This document shows, in pieces, positions 1 through 7,260 of a DNA stretch of 14,715 bases. Origin of the DNA: an uncultured Flavobacteriales bacterium (GTDB lineage: Bacteria > Bacteroidota > Bacteroidia > Flavobacteriales_D > Sanyastnellaceae). A program made the position numbers and the translations under genes. Numbering within the stretch: the first letter of the stretch is position 1; each line of letters begins with the position of its first letter. The notes under the pieces are model-generated. The model worked only from the letters and a program-made list of their open reading frames with translations, was not told the DNA's origin and did not search any database. Location of the stretch: contig CALACF010000457.1 in NCBI GenBank assembly GCA_937890245.1, forward strand, positions 1 through 14,715, given 5' to 3'.

Positions 1-1203
1 GAAGGTTGCTCTTTCCGCCGTACCCATATCGGCTCCGACTTCACACGCCTCATCTTCGGTGAAAACGGTCGTCCCAAGGCCATTTGTTGGTGAATCCAAT
101 GGTGTGGAAACCTCTACGCCACCTTCTACATCCAGCATTGTTCGGACATCTCCTTCTTCTTCAATGGCGTGCTCAGCGTCATTGCCTGATTCAAAGCCAG
201 TAGCAATAACCGTTACGCACAGCTCAGTGTCCAAGCTGTCATCAGAGCCGTAACCCCAAATGACTTCAGCTTCCTGGCCAGCACAATCCTGGATGTGATC
301 AGTGATCTCAGTGATCTCGTCCATCAACGCTTCTTCTGAACCATAGGTGATGTTAAGCAAGACGTATCGGGCGCCCGTGATGTCATTGTCATTGAGGAGC
401 GGTGACTCCATTGCGTCGGTGACAGCGGCCAGTGCCCGGCCTTCTCCCACCGCACGACCAGCACCCATGATGGCCACGCCACTATCGCGCATGACTGTTT
501 TCACGTCGTTCATGTCCACGTTGATGTCGCCCGTGTGTGTGATCACTTCTGCGATTCCCTTGGCGGCGGTGCAAAGCACTTCATCGGCATTTGAAAAGGC
601 CTTTCCAACAGTCAGGTTGCCGAAGAGTTCGCGCAATTTGTCGTTGCGAATCACCAGCAATGTATCCACGGCATCCCGCATTTCTTCCAATCCCAATCCG
701 GCCTGATCCGCACGTCTTCGACCCTCAAAACCAAACGGTACCGTGATGATTCCGACGGTCAGAATTCCCGCTTCCTTGCATGCGCGAGCGATGATCGGCG
801 CAGCACCCGTGCCCGTTCCGCCGCCCATTCCAGCGGTTACAAACACCATGTTCGTCCCCTCGCCTACGCATTTCATGACGTCGTCGAGGTTTTCAATCGC
901 TGCATTTTGTCCGATCTCAGGGTTGCTTCCTGCGCCTTGGCCGTTGGTGAGCGTAGTGCCCAGTTGAATGCGGTTGGGAACAGGACTCGCCACGAGGGCT
1001 TGGTTGTCCGTGTTGCAGACGATGAAGTCCACACCGTTGATGCCCTGCTCGAACATGTAATTGACGGCGTTGCTTCCACCCCCGCCGACGCCAATGACCT
1101 TGATAGAGGCTCCGTTGGGACGGTTGAGCGAAAAGCGCATTGGAGCTGGTTGGCCCGCGTTTAAACCGGCCTGCCCTGGGTTATGTGTCGTGTTATTTTC
1201 CAT
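1..1203 (-). CDS. ftsZ: Cell division GTPase FtsZ (3' end outside window)
   Basis: Tubulin-like GTPase that polymerises into the cytoplasmic Z ring and recruits the divisome. The 401 visible codons begin at ATG 1203-1201 and run off the left edge, so the C-terminal tail and the conserved terminal peptide that binds FtsA are not seen. The nucleotide-binding start KVIGVGGGGSNAVNYM lies at residues 35-50, the tubulin signature GGGTGTG at 127-133, and the T7 catalytic loop NVDMND at 228-233, so GTP hydrolysis should be intact. The acidic stretch after about residue 335 is the start of the variable linker. The start is uncertain: the first 21 residues are low-complexity (Asn, Gly, Gln, Pro), and Met22 (codon 1140-1138) would give an N-terminus nearer to that of relatives. 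It is the last visible gene of the operon, 56 bp after ftsA; the gap holds a tandem repeat. Confidence 0.97.
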   Translation of the reverse strand, partial: MENNTTHNPGQAGLNAGQPAPMRFSLNRPNGASIKVIGVGGGGSNAVNYMFEQGINGVDFIVCNTDNQALVASPVPNRIQLGTTLTNGQGAGSNPEIGQNAAIENLDDVMKCVGEGTNMVFVTAGMGGGTGTGAAPIIARACKEAGILTVGIITVPFGFEGRRRADQAGLGLEEMRDAVDTLLVIRNDKLRELFGNLTVGKAFSNADEVLCTAAKGIAEVITHTGDINVDMNDVKTVMRDSGVAIMGAGRAVGEGRALAAVTDAMESPLLNDNDITGARYVLLNITYGSEEALMDEITEITDHIQDCAGQEAEVIWGYGSDDSLDTELCVTVIATGFESGNDAEHAIEEEGDVRTMLDVEGGVEVSTPLDSPTNGLGTTVFTEDEACEVGADMGTAERATF

Positions 1204-1204
1204 G

Positions 1205-1248
1205 ATAATGCTGTCGTGAAAATGCTGTCGTGAATAATACTGTCGTGA
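1205..1248 (-). repeat. Three-copy tandem repeat in the ftsZ leader
   Basis: Three head-to-tail units lie between ftsA and ftsZ. In the coding sense they are TCACGACAGTATTAT (1248-1234), TCACGACAGCATTT (1233-1220) and TCACGACAGCATTAT (1219-1205). The nine-base core TCACGACAG is identical in all three, with 15- and 14-base spacing. The array takes up 44 of the 56 intergenic bases and ends one base before the annotated ATG of ftsZ, so it covers the region where a ribosome would dock. No purine-rich Shine-Dalgarno sequence is visible. Whether it is a binding site, a translational element or just a recent slippage duplication cannot be told from sequence alone. Confidence 0.85.
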
Positions 1249-1259
1249 TCCTTGGGCGA

Positions 1260-2543
1260 TTACTCCGCAGTTTCCTCTTCGAAGAATTTCTTGATTCGAT
1301 CCAGAAACCGGCTCTTCCCACCCCTGTCAGGCTCATCGGCCCCACGGTTATTGGAACCTTTCCCTTCGTTTTCGTTCGTGAATCCCAATTTCACAAGGCC
1401 AATGCCAGTCGAGAACAGGGGTGTCGTGACCGCCTTGTTTGGTGCCGATGCCAAATGCATATCGGGCGTACCGATGCGGCAGTCCATTCCGGTTACATAT
1501 TGGAATAGCTGGCGGACATGTAGCAATTGGCTTCCGCCACCGGTCAAGACCACACCTCCGATGAGCTTTGATGACTGGCCGCTCGCCTTTATTTCGTAAT
1601 GCACGTGCTCGATGATTTCCTCCATCCGTGCTTGGATGATTTCGGCGAGGTTCTTGCGCAAGATTTCCTTCGGTGCGCGCCCTTGTAGTCCGGGGATCAC
1701 GATGATCTCCTTTTCGTTCATTTCACTAGCGATGGCCGCTCCAAATTTCGCCTTCAAGGTGTCCGCATGGCGCCTGAGCAATTGGCATCCGGATTGAATG
1801 TCATCGGTTATTGCGTTGCCGCCGAATGGAATAACCGCGGTGTGGCGGATGATGCCCTCGTGGAATATGGCGATGTCTGTGGTACCGCCGCCGATGTCGA
1901 CCAAGGCCACGCCTGCCTCCTTTTCTTCATCGGTGAGTACCGCTGCAGAGGATGCAATGGGCTCGAGAATGAGGTCATTTACGGATAGTCCAGCACGTTG
2001 AATACAGCGGTAGATGTTTTTCGCAGCGGCCACTTGGCCAGTGATGATGTGGAAATCGGCTTCGATTTTCACGCCCGTCATGCCGACTGGTTCGCGGATG
2101 CCGTCTTCGCCATCGATGGTGAATTCCTGCGGCAGTACGTGGATGATTTCGTTGCCAGGCAGCATCTTCAACTTGCGCATATCATCGATGAGCATTGTGA
2201 TGTCAGCGCGTGAAATCTCGTCTTCGCCGTTGGGGCGCATCAGTTGCCCGTGGTGCTGCAGGCTGTTGATGTGTTGGCCCGCAATGCCGACGTTGACCAC
2301 CTCGATTTTCACGTCAGCTGATTTCTCTGCCTGTGCCACGGCTTCTTGGATCGACTCGACAGTCTGCTCGATATTGGCCACAATGCCCCGGGCTACGCCG
2401 TTTGATTTACTCTTGCCGTAACCGAGAATCTCTAGTTTTCCGTGCTCATTCAGCTGGCCTACGATGCAGGCGATTTTCGTAGTACCGATGTCGAGTCCGA
2501 CAACGATTTCATCTGAATGCTGGGGTGTGGAGTTGGTGCGCAT
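1260..2543 (-). CDS. ftsA: Cell division protein FtsA
   Basis: Actin-like ATPase that anchors FtsZ filaments to the inner face of the membrane and links them to the divisome. It has 427 residues, normal for the family. The first phosphate loop GLDIGTTKIA is at residues 16-25, the second, DIGGGTTD, at 216-223, and the adenosine-binding segment GGVVLTGGGSQL at 329-340. Between the phosphate loops lies the 1C subdomain (about 80-165) that replaces the 1B domain of actin. After a hydrophilic Gly/Asn/Asp linker (about 391-409) the protein ends in an amphipathic helix, SRFLDRIKKFFEEE, the expected membrane-targeting sequence. It starts at ATG 2543-2541, 23 bp after ftsQ. That leader is C-rich and has no Shine-Dalgarno sequence. 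ftsZ follows after 56 bp. Confidence 0.98.
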   Translation of the reverse strand: MRTNSTPQHSDEIVVGLDIGTTKIACIVGQLNEHGKLEILGYGKSKSNGVARGIVANIEQTVESIQEAVAQAEKSADVKIEVVNVGIAGQHINSLQHHGQLMRPNGEDEISRADITMLIDDMRKLKMLPGNEIIHVLPQEFTIDGEDGIREPVGMTGVKIEADFHIITGQVAAAKNIYRCIQRAGLSVNDLILEPIASSAAVLTDEEKEAGVALVDIGGGTTDIAIFHEGIIRHTAVIPFGGNAITDDIQSGCQLLRRHADTLKAKFGAAIASEMNEKEIIVIPGLQGRAPKEILRKNLAEIIQARMEEIIEHVHYEIKASGQSSKLIGGVVLTGGGSQLLHVRQLFQYVTGMDCRIGTPDMHLASAPNKAVTTPLFSTGIGLVKLGFTNENEGKGSNNRGADEPDRGGKSRFLDRIKKFFEEETAE

Positions 2544-2566
2544 GGGGCGTGGGTTGAAGGGGCGGG

Positions 2567-3391
2567 TTATTTATGGGCTACGATTTGACCCGTATAGGAG
2601 AGGTCAAGTTTCTTGAATTTCCGAAGATCTCCCGTGGCGACTTGCGCGCGGTAAAACCGTTGGATATACTGAAGTTGTTGGTCGAGACGTGTGGCGTGTT
2701 GGGCGGGGCCTCCGAGATGAATCACGAGGTTGCCAACCCGTGGATATAGGTCTATCTCACCCTCGGCGTTCACGGCAATCTGGTCGATCATGGCGTCCCA
2801 GAAAGGGTCGACACGCATGCGGTCCAGCAGTGGTGTTGCCCAGTCGGCAGACTGTGCATCAGGGCAATGAATGATCGGAACCGCAGCGGTATACCGCGTG
2901 CTCAGTGGCATGGTGCCGCCCTGGCTCTCGAGGTAACGCGATCCGGTGGGTGTGATGATCCGGGCGACTGGCTTGTGCTGCTGGATTTGAATTTCCAATG
3001 TTCCACTTAGATGCGGAACGACAACGGCACGCGCCACGGATGGCCGCTCCAAGAGGGTCGCGTGCATGGCGGCCAAAGGCAGTTTTTGCATGGGTGTTCC
3101 CATGACATCGAATCGCTGCAACAGCAGTTTCTGTATTGCGGAGGCGTCGGTGAAGTACATGCCCTCGACGTGTTGGACTTCAATTTTGAAGCTGTTGCAG
3201 TTCACTTTTCCGGCATGCGAACCCGCTGCGCCGATGGATGCCATTGCCAGAATAAGCAGGGGCAGTGTGCGCAAGAGCTCCCGCTGTATCCGGCCCCGCT
3301 TTGCAGCCCGGCCGGCCTTTCCGACCTTCTGGTCAGAACCATTTTCCGGGCTTCCGGCAGTTTTATTTGCGGTGTCGATCACTTGCTTCAT
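2567..3391 (-). CDS. ftsQ: Cell division protein FtsQ
   Basis: Bitopic inner-membrane divisome protein of the FtsQ/DivIB family, which in known systems links early and late division proteins and regulates FtsWI through FtsL. Its 274 residues show a basic cytoplasmic tail (about 1-38, many Lys and Arg), one membrane segment (about 39-57, LLRTLPLLILAMASIGAAG), a POTRA-like region starting near 67, and the typical pattern RPSVARAVV (116-124) followed by GTLEIQIQQHKPVARI (130-145). The rest fits the FtsQ beta domain. The family is poorly conserved, so the call rests on topology, this pattern and the position between murC and ftsA. The ATG overlaps the murC stop as ATGA (3391-3388), which supports the start and suggests translational coupling. 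Confidence 0.9.
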   Translation of the reverse strand: MKQVIDTANKTAGSPENGSDQKVGKAGRAAKRGRIQRELLRTLPLLILAMASIGAAGSHAGKVNCNSFKIEVQHVEGMYFTDASAIQKLLLQRFDVMGTPMQKLPLAAMHATLLERPSVARAVVVPHLSGTLEIQIQQHKPVARIITPTGSRYLESQGGTMPLSTRYTAAVPIIHCPDAQSADWATPLLDRMRVDPFWDAMIDQIAVNAEGEIDLYPRVGNLVIHLGGPAQHATRLDQQLQYIQRFYRAQVATGDLRKFKKLDLSYTGQIVAHK

Positions 3392-4878
3392 CTTTCAGAA
3401 CCGCCCTCCAACAGTGAAATCAGGTCCGGAATCATGCGATCGATATCGCCGGCTCCGAGCACCAGAATCACCTCTTCAGACATAGGCTCCAAGAGCGACA
3501 AGAAGGTGGAAACATCGCTTGTTTCGGCAGGTATGCCCGCGATGTTTTCAAGAATGAGGTGTGAATCCACGCCTTTGAGGGGCACTTCGCGCGCTGGAAA
3601 TATCGGCGCGACGCAGCATCGGTCCAGCGCGCTCAACGCCCTGCCGAACTCTGCGGCAAAATCGCGCGTCCTCGAGTACAAGTGCGGCTGAAAAATTCCG
3701 CTCAGCTTCCGCCCAGGAAACTGCTCCCTCGCCGCCTCAACGGTACGACGTATCTCCACGGGGTGGTGGGCGTAGTCATTCACCACGGTGTGTCCGCTTT
3801 TGAGCGCGTACACTTGGAAGCGCCTGAACACCCCTGGGAAGCATGCCATCGCGGCTGCAATCTCCGCAGGCTCCACCCCGGCATACGATGCCAACAGCGC
3901 GGCTGCCTGCACATTTTCCGCGTTGTGCCGCCCTGGCATCGGGCTCACGATGGGCTGTCGAATGCCTCCTGTCAGCCCAGCCTCGCTCGGCAGCCCCACG
4001 CTAAAGTGCGTCCGCCCATCGACCACTTCAAAGTCTGCCAAACCAAACGTCGGCCCTCGGCCTGCGCCAGCTGCGCTGCATTTGTGATCCTCCTCCCGCT
4101 CCACCTCCCAGCCATACGTTGCCACACCGTTCCCTTCCAAGCCCATCGCTCGGGCCGCATCCTCATGTATGAACAGACCGCCTCCGTCGACTTGACCGCC
4201 AAATTCACGAAAAGCAGCCAGCATGGTTTCACCGTCGCCATAGATGTCCATGTGATCCGCATCAACCGATGTGATCACAGCAGCTTGGGGGAACAGTGTC
4301 AGAAAACTTCGATCGAACTCGTCGGCCTCAACAACCGTCCAATCTGCTTTCGCGCTTGCAGGATCTACACCAGCACCGACATCATTTGGCATTTGCGTTC
4401 GATCAGCGCTCAAAAGCAAATTGGTCGGCTCCGTCCTGTCACCGAAAGGCGCGATCAGCCCGCCTAAAAACGCGTCGCAGGACCGGCCGGCGTGGATCAA
4501 GATATGTGCGAGCAGGGCAGAAGTGGTGGTCTTTCCGTGTGTTCCGGCTACGGCTATTGTGGGCCTCTGTGCGGTTAATTGTCCCAGCACTTCACTGCGC
4601 TTCAGCATGGGCACACCACGCTGGAGAAACCACGTGCAAATCGGGTGCTCCAGCGCCACTGCTGGCGTTCGCACCACGGTCCACTCCGTTGGTCGTTCCG
4701 CAAGATTGGCCGGAAGTTCATCTCCAATTTCGATCCCCAGTTCCTTCAAGGCCCGTGTCAAATCGCTGTCCACCCGGTCGTAGCCAGCCACACGCCAGCC
4801 TTGGGCAGCATACCAACGCGCCAACGCACTCATGCCGATCCCTCCGATGCCTATGAAGTATATCGAGGACTTCGGCAT
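3388..4878 (-). CDS. murC: UDP-N-acetylmuramate--L-alanine ligase MurC
   Basis: Cytoplasmic ATP-dependent ligase that adds L-alanine to UDP-MurNAc, the first amino acid of the peptidoglycan stem. It has 496 residues when started at ATG 4878-4876. The N-terminal UDP-binding loop IYFIGIGGIGMSALA is at 6-20, the P-loop GTHGKTTTS at 112-120, the acidic EADEFDRSF at 184-192, DADHMDIYG at 206-214, and the C-terminal DYAHHPVEI at 368-376 followed by FQPHLYSRTRDF. The frame is open 41 codons further upstream, but that part overlaps murG, is Ser/Pro/Arg-rich and precedes the conserved start, so I exclude it. murG ends 4 bp upstream, and ftsQ overlaps the stop by 4 bp. Two hydrophilic segments (about 157-178 and 258-280) look like insertions compared with MurC proteins I know. 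Confidence 0.97.
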   Translation of the reverse strand: MPKSSIYFIGIGGIGMSALARWYAAQGWRVAGYDRVDSDLTRALKELGIEIGDELPANLAERPTEWTVVRTPAVALEHPICTWFLQRGVPMLKRSEVLGQLTAQRPTIAVAGTHGKTTTSALLAHILIHAGRSCDAFLGGLIAPFGDRTEPTNLLLSADRTQMPNDVGAGVDPASAKADWTVVEADEFDRSFLTLFPQAAVITSVDADHMDIYGDGETMLAAFREFGGQVDGGGLFIHEDAARAMGLEGNGVATYGWEVEREEDHKCSAAGAGRGPTFGLADFEVVDGRTHFSVGLPSEAGLTGGIRQPIVSPMPGRHNAENVQAAALLASYAGVEPAEIAAAMACFPGVFRRFQVYALKSGHTVVNDYAHHPVEIRRTVEAAREQFPGRKLSGIFQPHLYSRTRDFAAEFGRALSALDRCCVAPIFPAREVPLKGVDSHLILENIAGIPAETSDVSTFLSLLEPMSEEVILVLGAGDIDRMIPDLISLLEGGSER

Positions 4879-4882
4879 CTGT

Positions 4883-6040
4883 TCAGCTTTTGCGCCCCGA
4901 AAGCAAACGTTCGACCTCGTCGATGATGTCAGAGGCCGCCTGGGGCTGGGCGCACTTGAAGATGCCGGAGCGTAGTTTTTCACAAGCGGCATGATCGCCA
5001 AGCAGTCCTGTGATCCGGGCGTCTAACGTCTCGACAACCTCCGCGTCCGGTAGCATGAAGGCGCCGCCGCGGTCTACGAGTGATCGGGCATTGCGCGTTT
5101 GGTGGTCTTCCGTCACATGGGGCGAGGGCACGAGCAATGCGGGCTTGCCGACCATGGCCAGCTCGGCGATGGCCAAAGCCCCGGCCCGGCTGACGATCAG
5201 GTCGGCTGCTGCGTAGGCCAAGTCCATGCGGTCGATGAAGCCACATATTGCCACATTCATCGGGGCGTCGTTTGCTGCGTAAAAGGCCTGGGCGGCTTCG
5301 AGATGGCGCGCTCCGCATTGCCATAGCACTTGGTATCCACCACGTGAGGCAGCGCCCGAGGTGATCAATGCTTCGACTGCACGGTTCATTGAAACTGCAC
5401 CGAGGCTTCCACCCATGACGAAAATGGTGGCCCGGTTGGGCTCGAGACCAAAGTGGTTTCGCGCGACTTTTTCGTCTGAATTTGCATCCGTGTTCGCGTC
5501 CGATCTACCGCCCGCCCTAATCGAATGCCGCAACGGATTGCCCGTCTGCACGATGCGCTCGGCGGGAAACCAGCGCTCGAGCCCGGGAAATCCAGCGCAG
5601 ATCAAATCGGCTCGGCCGGACATCATGCGGTTGGTAATCCCCGGAAAGCTGTTTTGTTCTTGGATGACCGTAGGGATGCCTTGCTTGGCAGCCGCCCAAA
5701 GCAGCGGGCCAGATGCGAAACCTCCAACGCCGATGGCCACGTCGGGCCGGAAGGAGCGCAAGATTTGGTGCGCCTTCAAAACGCTGCGCAATAGCCGCCA
5801 CGGAAAGATCAGGTTGCGTAGAGAGAGTTTGCGGTCGATGCCCGTGATGGGCAACCCGATAATTTTGTGCCCGGCAGCGGGGTTGCGCTCCATCTCCATC
5901 CGTCCGTTTGCCCCGACAAATAGAATTTCCACGTCGGGATTGCGCTGGAGTATTTCTTCAGCAAGCGCCAAAGCTGGGTGAATGTGCCCGCCCGTGCCGC
6001 CGCCACTTATGATGACGCGTTGCATGTTGACGACCTTCAT
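4883..6040 (-). CDS. murG: UDP-GlcNAc:lipid I GlcNAc transferase MurG
   Basis: Peripheral membrane GT-B glycosyltransferase that adds GlcNAc from UDP-GlcNAc to lipid I, making lipid II on the cytoplasmic face. From ATG 6040-6038 it has 385 residues. The N-terminal glycine loop ISGGGTGGHIHPALALAE is at 11-28, GVGGFASGP at 104-112, and QEQNSFPGITNR at 127-138. The second domain has MGGSLGA at 209-215, SRAGALAIAE at 284-293 and the donor-binding PSPHVTEDHQTRNA at 306-319. The chosen ATG overlaps the ftsW stop as ATGA (6040-6037). A second ATG at 6025-6023 would also work and lies closer to the conserved core. The frame is open 96 codons further upstream inside ftsW, but that part is His/Arg-rich shadow sequence. 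A small Asp/Asn-rich insertion (about 180-190) lies between the two domains. Confidence 0.98.
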   Translation of the reverse strand: MKVVNMQRVIISGGGTGGHIHPALALAEEILQRNPDVEILFVGANGRMEMERNPAAGHKIIGLPITGIDRKLSLRNLIFPWRLLRSVLKAHQILRSFRPDVAIGVGGFASGPLLWAAAKQGIPTVIQEQNSFPGITNRMMSGRADLICAGFPGLERWFPAERIVQTGNPLRHSIRAGGRSDANTDANSDEKVARNHFGLEPNRATIFVMGGSLGAVSMNRAVEALITSGAASRGGYQVLWQCGARHLEAAQAFYAANDAPMNVAICGFIDRMDLAYAAADLIVSRAGALAIAELAMVGKPALLVPSPHVTEDHQTRNARSLVDRGGAFMLPDAEVVETLDARITGLLGDHAACEKLRSGIFKCAQPQAASDIIDEVERLLSGRKS

Positions 6041-7260
6041 CTTGATGCATTGAAACGACTCACCGACAAAATCATGCCCAAGGCAATGCAGGTGAACAGG
6101 AGGGACGTGCCCCCCATGGAGACAAGTGGCATGGGTTGGCCTGTGGTAGGAAGTAGGCGGACGGCGACGCCCATGTTGATCAGGGCTTGGCTTGTGATGA
6201 GCAGCCCCATCCCGACGGCGAGTAGCCCATCGAATTTCAAGCGGCTCGCCGCACTTATCCGCACGCTGCGAAACAATAGAATGAGGTAGAGCGTGAGAAG
6301 CCCAAGCCCGCCAATGATCGCCCCCCACTCTTCAATGATGAAGGCGTAAATCATGTCGGAATAGGGGTGGGGGAGGAAATTTCTTGAGATACTGGTCCCG
6401 GGGCCGTTGGGAAAAAGGCCACCGCGATGGATGGCAAAAGCTGCGAAGTCGATTTGGGCTGAATCGCTGCCGCCTTCGCCGCCGATAAACCCGAGCAGTC
6501 TAGCTTTCCATGTGCCCAAACGAGGCAGCATGCCAGGCAGCAACGCCGCCGCGGCAAGTCCTAAGATGCCCAGTGCGCTCACCAATCCACCGATGTTGAA
6601 CACCTGACGCCAAGGCAATCCGCCGATGAACATCACCAGCATACAAACCCCGAACAATAGAACTGCCGTGGAAAAGTCAGCAAACATAATCAGCGCGCAG
6701 ACCAGCAAGATCTGTCCCAAAATTGGCAGCACGCCCTTGCGGAAATCGTGAAGTAAATGCTGTTGGACCACCATCATCCGCGCCACCCAGGTGATGAGCA
6801 CCACCTTGGCCAAATCCGAGCTTTGAAAGCTCAAGCCGATGCCAGGTATCTTGATCCAACGCCGCGCTGAATTGAGGTCCCCCGCAAACAGAATCGTAAA
6901 GATCAACAGACCGATCACCACGGGCATGGCGACTTTCGAGGCGTTTGAAAACCACACCGGCTTCATCCGATGCACTGCCCACATTGCAGAAAAACCGATA
7001 CCAAGTAGCGTCACGTGCTTGATCAGAAACTGCAAATCATCGCCGTGGTGTTTATATGCCAACGTAGAAATCGCGGCGTAAACTGTTACCACCGAAGCCA
7101 CGCCGAGCAGCGCGGCGACAGTCCATAATATGCGGTCACCGTGAAATTGTCGCGCCATAAAAGCGCGCAGTCGGCCGTAGTGCGTCCGGGCAAATGCCAC
7201 CCAGTCGCTCCATGATTCCAACGGCGCTGCTCCTTGTGCGCGGTCCACGCCCCCTTTCAT
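6037..7260 (-). CDS. ftsW: Septal peptidoglycan glycosyltransferase FtsW
   Basis: SEDS-family polytopic membrane enzyme that polymerises lipid II into septal glycan strands together with FtsI. Its 407 residues begin with a soluble tail of about 44 residues, followed by some ten hydrophobic segments. Family signatures are SARRWIKIPG at 131-140 with FQSSDLAKV at 145-153, the periplasmic NFLPHPYSDMIYAFIIEEWG at 294-313 containing the Asp (D302) that matches the SEDS catalytic aspartate, and the C-terminal LPTTGQPMPLVSMGGTSLL at 370-388. The position between murD and murG and the TTGQP..P..S.GG pattern favour FtsW over RodA. The start ATG shares one base with the murD stop (TAATG), and murG overlaps the end by 4 bp. 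Confidence 0.97.
   Translation of the reverse strand: MKGGVDRAQGAAPLESWSDWVAFARTHYGRLRAFMARQFHGDRILWTVAALLGVASVVTVYAAISTLAYKHHGDDLQFLIKHVTLLGIGFSAMWAVHRMKPVWFSNASKVAMPVVIGLLIFTILFAGDLNSARRWIKIPGIGLSFQSSDLAKVVLITWVARMMVVQQHLLHDFRKGVLPILGQILLVCALIMFADFSTAVLLFGVCMLVMFIGGLPWRQVFNIGGLVSALGILGLAAAALLPGMLPRLGTWKARLLGFIGGEGGSDSAQIDFAAFAIHRGGLFPNGPGTSISRNFLPHPYSDMIYAFIIEEWGAIIGGLGLLTLYLILLFRSVRISAASRLKFDGLLAVGMGLLITSQALINMGVAVRLLPTTGQPMPLVSMGGTSLLFTCIALGMILSVSRFNASR

Noticed and set aside
300..317. Two tandem copies of a nine-base unit
   Set aside because: It lies inside ftsZ and encodes EITEIT in a region that is helical in FtsZ; it probably reflects protein sequence, not a DNA element.
3011..3691. 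Open frame of 226 codons on the plus strand
   Set aside because: It spans the ftsQ/murC junction in antisense and has no known motif.
3682..4467. Open frame of 261 codons on the plus strand
   Set aside because: It is antisense to murC, has no recognisable domain, and is rich in Cys, His and Arg, as expected for shadow frames in GC-rich DNA.
4879..5001. Upstream extension of murC by 41 codons
   Set aside because: It overlaps murG in another frame, is Ser/Pro/Arg-rich and precedes the conserved N-terminus that begins right after ATG 4878, 4 bp past the murG stop.
6041..6328. Upstream extension of murG by 96 codons
   Set aside because: It lies in the well-conserved C-terminal part of ftsW, is His/Arg-rich, and the ATGA overlap at 6040 gives a normal MurG start.
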